From: Acetothermia bacterium UBA7521
GTDB lineage: Bacteria > Bipolaricaulota > Bipolaricaulia > Bipolaricaulales > Bipolaricaulaceae
Direction: 5' to 3'
Assembly: GCA_002479455.1 (NCBI GenBank)
Contig: DLNB01000033.1
Span: 101,524 to 123,110, forward strand
Length of the DNA: 21,587 bases
Below the pieces are notes generated by a model. It was not told the origin of the DNA. It did not search any database and saw nothing but the letters and a program-made list of their open reading frames with translations. Below, one piece after another: positions 1 to 7,301 of this stretch. The first letter of the stretch is position 1. Each line of letters opens with the position of its first letter. The translations under genes and the position numbers were made by a program.

Positions 1-398
1 GCCCACCCGAGGAGCGCGGTCAGCCCCACGCCCACGAGGCCGCCGGCGAAGGCGAGGGCCTGGATCATCGCCGGCTGCGGGAAGAGCAGGAGGGCGAGGG
101 CCGCGCCGAGCCCGGCCCCGGAGCTCACGCCGAGGAGCCGCCCCTCGACCAACGGGTTCCTGAACACGCCCTGGTACACCGCTCCGGCCACGGCGAGGTT
201 CGCCCCCACCAGCGCCGCCGCCCCGATCCGCGGCAGGCGGATGCGCAGGATGAGCTGCCGCACGACCTCTGCCACCTCCCCACCGGTGAGGGCGGCGAAC
301 ACCTCGCCCGGTGAGATGGGGTACCGCCCGACCATGAGGGCGAAGAACGCCACGGGCAGGGGGAGGAGGAGAAGCGCCCACGTAAGGCGGGAACGCAT
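1..398 (-). CDS. FecCD-family ABC transporter permease, N-terminal part (runs off the window)
   Basis: Membrane subunit of a metal-chelate importer (BtuC/FecCD/FhuB type, PF01032). The visible 132 residues carry a hydrophobic first helix with ALLLLPLPVAFFALMVG, then the family hallmark RIRLPRIGAAALVGANLAVAG followed within ten residues by GVFRNPL and LLGVSSGAGLGAA. These match the start of BtuC-like permeases; the rest lies left of position 1. The ATG at 398-396 overlaps the stop of the upstream binding-protein gene (TGATG), so translation is probably coupled. The ligand cannot be read from the sequence: iron-siderophore, haem, cobalamin and molybdate/tungstate (the MolABC type uses the same fold) are all possible. 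The ATPase is presumably beyond the window edge. The family call is firm. Confidence 0.9.
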   Translation of the reverse strand, partial: MRSRLTWALLLLPLPVAFFALMVGRYPISPGEVFAALTGGEVAEVVRQLILRIRLPRIGAAALVGANLAVAGAVYQGVFRNPLVEGRLLGVSSGAGLGAALALLLFPQPAMIQALAFAGGLVGVGLTALLGW

Positions 399-1402
399 CA
401 CTTCCCGAGGAGCGCGGCGACCGCGTCGGGCGAAAGCTGGCACCCGTAGAAGTCCGCGTAGAACCGGACCACCTCGGAAACGAGATCGAGCCCGGTGGCG
501 CCGGGGTGAAGGGCCTCGGCAAGCCACAGGAGCCCGAGGACAACCTCCGGCCCGGGGATGTCCCACGCCGCGAAGAACTCCGGGAACCGGTAGACCCGTC
601 CCGTGCGGATCGCCGCCACTCCCCCCCAAATCGGGTCGGCGAAGAAATCGGACGGCTGGGCGCGGCTGTAGGCGGGGACGAGCACCACCTGGGGGTCCCA
701 CACCAGGATCTGTTCCGCGTCCACCCGTTGCCAGAACAGGCCGGGTCGGGGGGCGAGGGCCTTGCCGAGCGCGATCCCTCCCGCGAGTTCGAGCAGCGCG
801 TTCTGGATCACATCGCCCGCGTAGACGTTCTGCATCGTGTAGGCGGCAAAGTACACCCGCGGCCGGGGCGTCCGACCGGCGGTCGCGGCGGACACAAGGG
901 TGATGATCTCCCGAAAGCGGCCTGTCAGGAGCTGAGCCCGCTCTTCCCTCCCCAGCACCCGCCCGGTGAGGAGGAGCGCATCCTCAACCCCGTCCAGGGT
1001 TTCGGGGTAGTAGAGGACGGTGGGGATCCCGACCTCGGCGAGGAGGGACGCCAGCCCCTCCCCGTGGACGACCGAACTCGCGATCACCACGTCCGGGCGG
1101 AGGGCGACGAGCGCTTCCACCGTCGGCTTCACGGGGAGTTCCTTCGCCCGGTAACCCGGGTCCAGCCCGGCCAGGGCGTCTTGGGCCAGGGGCGACGTGG
1201 GGAGGCTCGCGTAGTACGCGCCCACGAGGAGGTCGCCGGCTCCCAGGACGTACACCATCCAGCTCGCCCCGCTGTGGAGGGACACGACCCGCGTCACCGC
1301 CGGGGGGAGGGCGACCTCCCGCCCTACCTGATCCACAACCACGCCGCTGCCCAGCAGGGGGATCGAAACCAAGCCCAGGAGAAGGATCACGTGCCCGATC
1401 AT
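398..1402 (-). CDS. Periplasmic binding protein (PF01497, BtuF/FepB type), second of a tandem pair
   Basis: 334 residues. It would bind a metal chelate outside the membrane and deliver it to the FecCD permease encoded next. The N-terminus MIGHVILLLGLVSIPLLGSG looks like a signal peptide without a lipobox cysteine, so the protein is probably soluble in the periplasm. The mature part opens with VVVDQVGREVALP and RVVSLHSGAS, the usual start of PF01497 proteins. It continues with VEALVALRPDVVIAS, EVGIPTVLYYPETLDG, EQILVWDPQVVLVPAY and TGRVYRFPE. The C-terminus has FYADFYGCQLSPD. The ATG at 1402-1400 forms an ATGA overlap with the stop of the preceding gene, which decides the start, although the reading frame stays open about 110 codons further upstream. 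It is a clear paralogue of its upstream neighbour. Confidence 0.9.
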   Translation of the reverse strand: MIGHVILLLGLVSIPLLGSGVVVDQVGREVALPPAVTRVVSLHSGASWMVYVLGAGDLLVGAYYASLPTSPLAQDALAGLDPGYRAKELPVKPTVEALVALRPDVVIASSVVHGEGLASLLAEVGIPTVLYYPETLDGVEDALLLTGRVLGREERAQLLTGRFREIITLVSAATAGRTPRPRVYFAAYTMQNVYAGDVIQNALLELAGGIALGKALAPRPGLFWQRVDAEQILVWDPQVVLVPAYSRAQPSDFFADPIWGGVAAIRTGRVYRFPEFFAAWDIPGPEVVLGLLWLAEALHPGATGLDLVSEVVRFYADFYGCQLSPDAVAALLGK

Positions 1403-2388
1403 GGGCCGATGATACCCGCCAGTTCCTCCTCGTTGAGCTCGACCCCGTAGAAGTCGCGGTAGAACCGGGTGGTGTACTCCGCAAGCGTCTGCAAAAGCGC
1501 GCCCGGGTGGAGCAGCTCGGCGAGCCAGACGATACCGAGCGCCGACTCGGGAATCGGGTTGTCCCACGCGAACAGGAGCTGGGGCATCTTGTAGACGCGC
1601 CCCGTCTTCACCGCGCGGATCCCCTGGAAGACGGGATCGTCCAGGTAGCTCGCCGGCGTCACCGTTCCGTACGAGGCGATGACGATGACGTCGGGATCCC
1701 AGAGCAGAATCTGCTCCGGGCTCACGTTCTGCCACGACGCCCCCGTGAGATCGCCCGTCGCCGGTTGCCCCCCAGCGAGGGCGATGAGCTGGGACTGGTA
1801 CATCGCACCCGGCGCCACACGCAGCGGGGCATTGCCCACGAACAGGACCCGGGGCAAAGTGGTATCTGTGGGAACGGCGCGACCCGCCTCGGCCAGCACC
1901 TCGTCGAAGAAAGCGACCAGCCGGCGGGCCTCACCCTGGCAACCGAGGATCTCGCCCGTAAGTTCCGTCGCCTCGCGCACGGCGGCAAAGGTCTCCGCGG
2001 CGTAGACCACCGTGGGGATACCCACGTCGGCGAGGAGCTCCGCGAGCCTCAGGTGACGGACCCCGGCCACCACGAGTTCTGCGCGGAGCGCGACCACGGT
2101 TTCTGCCGTGACATCGCCGGGGAACCCCTTGCTCTCCCATTGCGGATCGAGGCGACCCATCACCCCCCGGGCGTGGGGCGAATCGGGGAGCCCCAGGTAC
2201 CGCGCCCCCACCACGAGATCCCCCACGCCGAGGGCGTACAGGTAGGCCGTGGTCACCCCGAACACGCTCACCACACGTGCCGGCGATTCGGGAACGGTTA
2301 CGGTGCGCCCTGCTTGGTCCACCACCGTCCCACCGACCACCCACGCGCTAAACGCAACCGCAAGCGCCATGCCTACGATTCCTCGCAT
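1399..2388 (-). CDS. Periplasmic binding protein (PF01497, BtuF/FepB type), first of a tandem pair
   Basis: 329 residues, a metal-chelate binding protein of the same family as the next gene. The signal peptide MRGIVGMALAVAFSAWVVGG has no lipobox. The mature protein starts TVVDQAGRTVTVPESPARVV, and TVVALRAELVVAG, DVGIPTVVYAAETF, PEQILLWDPDVIVIASYG and TGRVYKMPQ align block by block with the neighbouring paralogue. The C-terminus is FYRDFYGVELNEEELAGIIG. An excellent Shine-Dalgarno (GGAGG in GAAGGAGGACCT) directly precedes the ATG at 2388-2386, which fixes the start; the gene overlaps the 3' end of padR by 16 nt. Having two binding proteins for one permease suggests two ligands or two chelate forms, or a recent duplication. 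Which ligand is unknown. Confidence 0.9.
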   Translation of the reverse strand: MRGIVGMALAVAFSAWVVGGTVVDQAGRTVTVPESPARVVSVFGVTTAYLYALGVGDLVVGARYLGLPDSPHARGVMGRLDPQWESKGFPGDVTAETVVALRAELVVAGVRHLRLAELLADVGIPTVVYAAETFAAVREATELTGEILGCQGEARRLVAFFDEVLAEAGRAVPTDTTLPRVLFVGNAPLRVAPGAMYQSQLIALAGGQPATGDLTGASWQNVSPEQILLWDPDVIVIASYGTVTPASYLDDPVFQGIRAVKTGRVYKMPQLLFAWDNPIPESALGIVWLAELLHPGALLQTLAEYTTRFYRDFYGVELNEEELAGIIGP

Positions 2389-2897
2389 AGGTCCTCCTTC
2401 GTCTCGCACAAGGCCTCCAGCTCCGTCAGCCAGCGCAGGCCCCCTTCTACCTGGGACATCCGCAGCCGGCGCACCGCCTCGCGGTACGCATCGCCGCTCG
2501 TATCCTGTTCGCTGAGGCGCTTCCGGCGACGTTCCAGAGCCGCGCGTTCCTGGGCGACGTAAGCGGGAAGTTCCCCCGGAGCGAACCGGGTCAGGAAGTA
2601 CAGCCGGACGAGGTACGACCCTCGCGCCCGTCGGTTCGAAGCTCGGCCTGAGAGCAGCCATGTCGAGAACCGTTCTTCCCCCGCTGGGGTGAGGGCGTAC
2701 ACCCGGCGCGGCGGTCTGTCCGCGGCTTCCTCCGATGCACCCGCAACGTACCCACCTTCCTCCAAGCGGCGAAGCCACGCGTAGAGTTGGCTCGAGGCCA
2801 CCCGCCACGCCGGACCCAGTTCATCGCGGACCCGCGCCCGCAGGTCGTAGCCGTGGGCCGGCCCCATCTTCAGCATCCCCAAGACCAGTTCTTCCAT
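2373..2897 (-). CDS. PadR-family transcriptional regulator
   Basis: 174 residues, a cytoplasmic winged-helix repressor-type protein. Residues 1-75 match PadR (PF03551): LVLGMLKMGPAHGYDLRARV, then SSQLYAWLRRLEEGGYVAG and a wing ending RRVYALTPAGEERF. Residues 80-170 form the helical C-terminal dimerisation region (Vir-type) with a probable coiled coil around LERRRKRLSEQD and a final helix. It is the first gene of the importer operon and overlaps the following binding-protein gene, so it probably regulates its own operon. No Shine-Dalgarno is visible before the ATG at 2897-2895. A near-palindrome lies only 10 nt upstream, so the mRNA may have a very short leader. The effector is unknown. Confidence 0.9.
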   Translation of the reverse strand: MEELVLGMLKMGPAHGYDLRARVRDELGPAWRVASSQLYAWLRRLEEGGYVAGASEEAADRPPRRVYALTPAGEERFSTWLLSGRASNRRARGSYLVRLYFLTRFAPGELPAYVAQERAALERRRKRLSEQDTSGDAYREAVRRLRMSQVEGGLRWLTELEALCETKEDLCEES

Positions 2898-2906
2898 GTA
2901 TGATCA

Positions 2907-2925
2907 CTATTCCAAGTTGGACTAG
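2907..2925 (-). promoter_or_regulatory. Candidate operator upstream of padR
   Basis: CTATTCCAAGTTGGACTAG is an inverted repeat centred on 2916 with one mismatch (2910/2922). It has TCCAA and TTGGA arms around a central base, with CTA and TAG outside. It starts 10 nt before the padR start codon, where a repressor would block transcription. A weak -35-like TTGGCC lies at 2928-2933 on the minus strand, with no convincing -10. PadR proteins commonly bind such inverted repeats and repress their own gene; that this is the site is inference. Confidence 0.45.
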
Positions 2926-2990
2926 ACGGCCAAGGCTACCCCATCCCCAGCGCCCCCTCCACGTGCCGAGACAACCCGCAACCGCGGAAA

Positions 2991-3204
2991 GGCCGTCGCA
3001 GACGAACTGCGACGCTACCCGAACCACGGCGCGGTCGTCGGACACAGGGTCTGCCGCTACGGGAGGCTCCGAATGGCCGTCGCACACAAGGTGCGACGCT
3101 ACGAAATCGTGGTGGGGTGCGACGCTACGGAATCGTGGTGGTGTAGCGTCGGGGCTTATCCCCGACAGCAGTGCAGTTTCGTCGCGACGGGCTTGATGCC
3201 CGGC
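2991..3204. repeat. Block of structured short repeats
   Basis: A non-coding stretch built from related hairpins. Hairpin 1 (2995-3013) is GTCGCAG-loop-CTGCGAC and hairpin 2 (3079-3097) is GTCGCAC-loop-GTGCGAC. Both are followed by GCTAC and preceded by GGCC. A 24-bp direct repeat occurs at 3092-3115 and 3118-3141 with one difference. GACGCTAC occurs at 3011, 3095 and 3121, and inverted as GTAGCGTC at 3143-3150. This gives a 9-bp inverted repeat (3120-3128 with 3143-3151). Two more hairpins follow: GTCGGGG-CTTAT-CCCCGAC (3148-3166) and CGGGC-TTGAT-GCCCG (3188-3202). It resembles REP/MITE-like dispersed elements; no transposase or clear ends are visible. Confidence 0.7.
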
Positions 3205-3448
3205 GTCCGCCCGTCGCTGAACGCCGCGGTGGTCTTCAGTCTCCTCCTGTACCTCTGGCTTCCTCAGATGCTCCAGGTCTCCTTAGCGGTGAACGCGCCT
3301 CCGTTGCCCGAAGCAGGAAACAGGAAAGGGGAGGCGTGCGGCGCCAGGCGGGGGCGCACGGCGTTAGGGGATCCCGCCCCGCTCCGGTGCGGTAAGATCC
3401 GTATGCTCAGCTACGGGATTTCCAGGCGGGCGACGAAGGGGGGGGCCG
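3205..3448. other. Intergenic stretch with nothing recognisable
   Basis: No ORF with convincing codon structure, no terminator and no RNA gene could be recognised. It must hold the promoter for the gene starting at 3449. The only hint is a -10-like TAAGAT at 3393-3398 with no -35 at a proper distance. Confidence 0.4.
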
Positions 3449-4123
3449 ATGGTCCATGGTTCGATGAAGGAGTGCACGGTTCAGGGGTTCCTGGAGGCGG
3501 TGGCGTCGAACGAACCCGTGCCGGGGGGCGGCGCGGTGGCCGCCGTCGCCGGAGCAGCCGCAGTGGCGCTTCTTCGCATGGTGACCGCCCTCGCCCTGCG
3601 CCGAGCGAAGGACCCCAACGCTCAACAAACCTTGACCGCGCTTCCGGAACGAGCTCAGGCTCTCCAAAAACGGTTCGAAGACCTGGCTGACGCGGATGTC
3701 GCCGCCTACCGCGGCGTGGCGGAGGTCCTCGCCCTTCCCCGCTCCACGGACGAAGAGCGCGTCGCACGCTCGGCCAAGCTCCAGGTCGCGCTGCGGAAAG
3801 CGGCGGAGGTCCCTCTGGAGACGGCGCGAGGGACCACCGATGCGCTGCGCCTCGCCGCCGAGGTTGCCCCGCTCTGCCCGCGCGTCGCCCGTAGCGACCT
3901 CGTGACCGCGGTCCACCTCCTTCGTGCGGCGTGCGAATCCGCCCTCGCCAACGTAGACGCCAATGCCCTCTCCCTCGATGCGTCGCCGCTTCGCCGCGAG
4001 CTCGCGCGTACCCACACGGAGATCTCGAACACGGCATGCGCCCTGCAGGAAGAGATCCTCGCCCCGCTCGAAAAAGCTCTAGGGGGGTGGCGCCCCTCCC
4101 CCAACCTGCCCTCCCCTGCTTGA
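3449..4123 (+). CDS. Formiminotransferase-cyclodeaminase / methenyl-THF cyclohydrolase-like protein (PF04961)
   Basis: 224 residues, about the usual 200-210 for stand-alone members. The family covers formimino-tetrahydrofolate cyclodeaminase of histidine breakdown and FchA-type methenyl-tetrahydrofolate cyclohydrolase of anaerobes; both act on folate one-carbon units in the cytoplasm. The diagnostic N-terminal loop PVPGGGAVAAVAGAAAVAL is at residues 23-41, followed by a long helix rich in Ala. The helical segment FEDLADADVAAYRGV and the late block ANVDANALSL are also typical. The ATG at 3449 has a G-rich ribosome site (GGGGGG) just upstream; a second in-frame ATG at 3464 is possible. No histidine-degradation gene is next to it, so a one-carbon role (FchA) seems as likely as cyclodeamination. 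The gene stands alone between non-coding DNA and a new promoter. Confidence 0.85.
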   Translation: MVHGSMKECTVQGFLEAVASNEPVPGGGAVAAVAGAAAVALLRMVTALALRRAKDPNAQQTLTALPERAQALQKRFEDLADADVAAYRGVAEVLALPRSTDEERVARSAKLQVALRKAAEVPLETARGTTDALRLAAEVAPLCPRVARSDLVTAVHLLRAACESALANVDANALSLDASPLRRELARTHTEISNTACALQEEILAPLEKALGGWRPSPNLPSPA

Positions 4124-4148
4124 CGCCTACACGGTTCAAAGCTATAAG
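4120..4148 (+). promoter_or_regulatory. Sigma-70-type promoter for the beta-helix/WD40 gene
   Basis: TTGACG (4120-4125), a 17-nt spacer and TATAAG (4143-4148) match the consensus in five of six positions each. The -35 box overlaps the stop codon of the preceding gene (4121-4123). The expected start, near 4155, leaves a leader of about 35 nt before the ATG at 4191. Confidence 0.7.
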
Positions 4149-4190
4149 ACGGTCGCTGTCACTGGGGAGGGCCCCAAGAGGAGGCGGTGC

Positions 4191-6317
4191 ATGAGCCAAA
4201 GGGTGCGAGGGGTGGCCCTGTTCATCGCGTGCTGGGCCGCATTGGCGCAGGGAGCGACGTGGGTCGTGTGTCCGGAGGGTTGCCCGTTCACAGACATTCA
4301 GAAGGCAATCGCCGCGGCAGCCCCGGGCGACACCATTCTCATCGAGCCGGGCGCCTACCACGGCGACGTGTGGCTGAAGAAGCCGCTCGATGTCCGTGGA
4401 GCAGGGCCCGAGCCGAGCGTGATTGCCGGGTACGTGTACGTGCTGGGAGCGACCCAGGTCACGCTGTCCGGGCTGACCATCCGTGGGGGAATCCGCCTCG
4501 AGGACAGCTCGGGAGTAGCCGTCGCGAACTGCACCGTGGATGGTTCAGGCGGTATTTCTCTTCACAGCACATCCGCCACCCTCCGCACGACCACCGTCAC
4601 CGGAGCTGACAACCACGGGATACTCATCACCCTCGGCTCGCGGGCTCTTGTGATCGACAGCACGGTCACTGGCTCCGCAGGCGATGGTATCCACGTTGCC
4701 GCCTCGATGGCCGACATCCGGGGATGCCAGATGCACGGCAACGACGGGTACGGGATGTGGGCCGATGGTCACTCCACCATCGCCGGACAGACCACGCTCG
4801 GCGCCGTCGCCGGTAACAAGAGGGGAACCCTCGGTGGTAGCGCGCGAGCCTTGGACCGAGATCCGCCACCGGCTCCGACTGCGCTGGCCGCGGCTCCCGA
4901 TGACTGGACCAAGGGGGCGATCGCCGTCAGCTGGACTGCGCCGGAGGACCTGACGGGGATCGCCGCTGCCTGGTACACGATCGGGATCGCCCCCCAAGCT
5001 CCAGACGACGGCACCCGGACCACGAGGAACCCATTCATCGTCCACTCCCCTCCGGAGGGGAGCCAGACCCTGCACGTGTGGCTCGAAGACGGCGCCGGAA
5101 ACCGCGACGAGAAGAACCTGGCCGAGGTCAGAATCCTCTCCGACCGTACCCCGCCCACAGGCGAGGTCGCGACGAACGGGAACGCGCGCCATGTGTTCAC
5201 AACCGAGATCACACTCGTCGTCGAAGCCACGGACCTTGCTGGAGACGGACCGGGGAGCGGCGTCGCCTCCCTGCGCCTCTCCAACGACGGCAAGACGTGG
5301 AGCCCGTGGCAACCGTTCGCGCCAAGCCTTGCCTGGGACCTCGTCAGGTCGGGGGGATCTGCCGCACCTGGAGCGAAGACGGTGTTTGTCGAGTTGCGGG
5401 ACAAGGCCGACAACGTTGGCCGGGTCACAACTGAGGTCGTCCTCGTTCAGAGCGTGGTCTCGCCGGAACCCGTACTCTGCCTCGCGTTCGCTCAGGCGGG
5501 AAGCCGCCTCGCCCAAGGCTTGCCCGGCGGCACGATCCGCCTCGTGGAGCCCGCGACGGGGCAGGAAGTGCAGGTCCTTCGCGGTCACACGGGTGGGGTG
5601 TACGCTGCTGCGTTTGCCACCGACGGGAAGACCCTTGTCACGGGATCCAACGACAACACCGTCCGCATCTGGGATTTGGCTGGAGCACGCGATCCGCAGG
5701 TCCTGCGTGGCCACACGGGGGGCGTGTGGGCGGTCGCAGTCTCCCCGGACGCCAAGGTGATCGCCTCTGGGGCATCGGATGCAACGATCCGACTGTGGGA
5801 GCTGTCCACGGGCAAGACCCGGCGAACCCTCTCCGGGCACACAGGACCGGTGCGCGCGGTCGCGTTTTCTCCAGATGGAAAGACGATCGCCTCCGGATCT
5901 GACGACCGCGCGGTGCTCGTGTGGGATGTGAACACGGGGAAGATCAAGCACACCCTTACCGAGCACACGGGCGCGGTGAGGTCGGTCGCGTTCTCCCCAG
6001 ATGGGAAGCTCCTTGTGTCCGCCGGCCTGGACGGGAAGGTCCTGTTGTGGGATATGGCCACCGGGAAGCTCGCCCGGACGATCGGCGCTCTGAGCATCGG
6101 GCTGCGGGCTGTCGCGTTCGCGCCGGATGGCCAGTCCATCGCTGCCGCCTCAGCCGCGGGCACGGTCGTGGTGTGGGATGTGGCCACGGCCAAGGAGCGC
6201 GAGACCCTCAAGGGACATGCCGCCCAGATCAACACGCTGGCCTACGCGCCGGATGGGGGCATCCTCGCTTCGGGCGGAGCCGACAAGGTGGTCCGGCTGT
6301 GGGAGGTCGGGCCGTAG
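4191..6317 (+). CDS. Secreted beta-helix / Ig-like / seven-bladed WD40 protein
   Basis: 708 residues in three parts. Residues 1-21 are a signal peptide ending AALAQG. Residues 22 to about 215 form a right-handed parallel beta-helix of the NosD/pectate-lyase type, opening with CPFTDIQKAIAAAAPGDTI and containing PbH1-like rungs. Residues 225-420 contain two Ig/FN3-like modules (VSWTAPEDLTG; VFVELRDKADNVG). Residues 424-708 are seven WD40 repeats of about 42 residues, several with GHTGxV, AFSPDGK and a closing VWD or LWE, predicted to close a beta-propeller. No catalytic site is visible, so it is probably a surface or periplasmic scaffold that binds carbohydrate or protein. The start is set by GAGGAGG before the ATG and by a promoter 43-71 nt upstream. 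Each domain call is good; the function is unknown. Confidence 0.88.
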   Translation: MSQRVRGVALFIACWAALAQGATWVVCPEGCPFTDIQKAIAAAAPGDTILIEPGAYHGDVWLKKPLDVRGAGPEPSVIAGYVYVLGATQVTLSGLTIRGGIRLEDSSGVAVANCTVDGSGGISLHSTSATLRTTTVTGADNHGILITLGSRALVIDSTVTGSAGDGIHVAASMADIRGCQMHGNDGYGMWADGHSTIAGQTTLGAVAGNKRGTLGGSARALDRDPPPAPTALAAAPDDWTKGAIAVSWTAPEDLTGIAAAWYTIGIAPQAPDDGTRTTRNPFIVHSPPEGSQTLHVWLEDGAGNRDEKNLAEVRILSDRTPPTGEVATNGNARHVFTTEITLVVEATDLAGDGPGSGVASLRLSNDGKTWSPWQPFAPSLAWDLVRSGGSAAPGAKTVFVELRDKADNVGRVTTEVVLVQSVVSPEPVLCLAFAQAGSRLAQGLPGGTIRLVEPATGQEVQVLRGHTGGVYAAAFATDGKTLVTGSNDNTVRIWDLAGARDPQVLRGHTGGVWAVAVSPDAKVIASGASDATIRLWELSTGKTRRTLSGHTGPVRAVAFSPDGKTIASGSDDRAVLVWDVNTGKIKHTLTEHTGAVRSVAFSPDGKLLVSAGLDGKVLLWDMATGKLARTIGALSIGLRAVAFAPDGQSIAAASAAGTVVVWDVATAKERETLKGHAAQINTLAYAPDGGILASGGADKVVRLWEVGP

Positions 6318-6334
6318 GGCCACGCGATGCGCGG

Positions 6335-7177
6335 ATGAGGTACGTGCGGTGTGGTAGCGCCCTTTGGGTGATGGGGGCTGTGTTGTGCTCGGTCTCCGGG
6401 TGCTTCCACAGCGGCATGCCCGATGGGGTGAGCGGGCCGGACACCTACGTTCGCTCCTTCGCGTGGCAGTCGGATGGGACGTCCTGGACATGGGAGTTTC
6501 GGATCCCGAGCGCCCTGTACGCGCACTACCGGAGCCAGAGCCACCGCCGGTGGTGCCTCGATGACTCGTGCGATTGGTATCGCTACGTAACCGATCCTAA
6601 CGACGATGCGTACATTGAGGCGCTCACTACCGAGCTGATCCGGGCCATGGAAGCACGGTACAGCGCAGGACAGCTCTACCACAACCTCCTTCAGTTCACG
6701 CTGGACTTCGTGACAGCCGCTATCCCCTACACAAAGGATGAACCGGAGGAGTGGCCGAAGTACCCCATCGAGACGCTGGTCGAGGTGGCCGGAGACTGCG
6801 AGGATACGAGCATTCTCTATGCCTCCCTGGTGCGGCCGTTCGGCTACGGGGTCCACTTTCTGCTATTGCCGGGACATGCGGCGACCGCGGTGGAGGTCCA
6901 CCGATCGTTCATCGAGAACGCGCCCTATGAAGTTGGCTACTACACGCACGCAAACAGGTACTTCGTCTTCTGCGAGACGACGGGGGACCCGGCGCGGACG
7001 GGGTACATCCGGGTTGGCCAGCTTCCCCCCGACTCGCGCGATGACTTCCTGGCAGGCCGGTGGTTCTTCTACGATGTCCAGCTGCAGGCCGCGAACCGCG
7101 CCACAGCCCAGCTCAGCAGTCCTGTCTCACAGCCAACCGATGCCGCAGATTGGCTGCAGTGGCTGGAGTTGCCGTAG
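6335..7177 (+). CDS. Transglutaminase-like lipoprotein
   Basis: 280 residues. The N-terminus MRYVRCGSALWVMGAVL is followed by a lipobox-like VSGC with the modified cysteine at residue 23, so it is probably anchored in a membrane facing outward. The core matches the transglutaminase/cysteine-protease superfamily: VAGDCEDTSILYASLVRPFG around Cys155, then FLLLPGHAATAVEV with His181, and YFVFCETTGD as the likely acidic-residue strand. It could be a peptidase or a cross-linking enzyme. The ATG at 6335 is 17 nt past the WD40 stop with only a weak ribosome site, so the two genes are likely co-transcribed and coupled. The frame stays open upstream inside the WD40 gene, but the lipoprotein signal supports this start. 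The C-terminal 60 residues are not recognisable. Confidence 0.8.
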   Translation: MRYVRCGSALWVMGAVLCSVSGCFHSGMPDGVSGPDTYVRSFAWQSDGTSWTWEFRIPSALYAHYRSQSHRRWCLDDSCDWYRYVTDPNDDAYIEALTTELIRAMEARYSAGQLYHNLLQFTLDFVTAAIPYTKDEPEEWPKYPIETLVEVAGDCEDTSILYASLVRPFGYGVHFLLLPGHAATAVEVHRSFIENAPYEVGYYTHANRYFVFCETTGDPARTGYIRVGQLPPDSRDDFLAGRWFFYDVQLQAANRATAQLSSPVSQPTDAADWLQWLELP

Positions 7178-7301
7178 GAGGAGCCGCTGCCGCGTGGAGA
7201 GCCTTCACGCTCGCACAGCGCCTAGGAAGAGCTGTAAACCGGAGCTTCGATCCGAACCAGCTCCGTAAGTGGACCGGGATACGGGAGCCGACCAGCGCCT
7301 G
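7178..7301. other. Convergent intergenic region
   Basis: It separates the plus-strand lipoprotein gene from the minus-strand ABC transporter operon. A 6-bp inverted repeat (GGAGCT 7241-7246, AGCTCC 7259-7264) is present, but it has a 12-nt loop and no T-run on either side. A plus-strand frame from a TTG at 7150 to the TAG at 7339-7341 would give about 63 residues with a hydrophobic start. It has no ribosome site and poor codon bias, so I do not call it a gene. Confidence 0.35.

Noticed and set aside
3092..3141. Possible CRISPR start (24-bp direct repeats)
   Set aside because: Only two copies with a 2-bp gap, no spacers and no cas genes; better explained as part of the repeat block.
3411..4361. 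Long minus-strand frame opposite the cyclohydrolase gene
   Set aside because: Arg/Pro/Gly-rich low-complexity translation, typical of a GC-rich shadow; the plus-strand frame has clear family motifs.
4545..5966. 473-codon minus-strand frame opposite the WD40 gene
   Set aside because: It is a mirror of the repeated WD40 codons and resembles no protein family; the plus strand has signal peptide, domains, promoter and ribosome site.
7241..7264. Possible terminator between convergent genes
   Set aside because: Stem of 6 bp, loop of 12 nt and no T-run on either strand.
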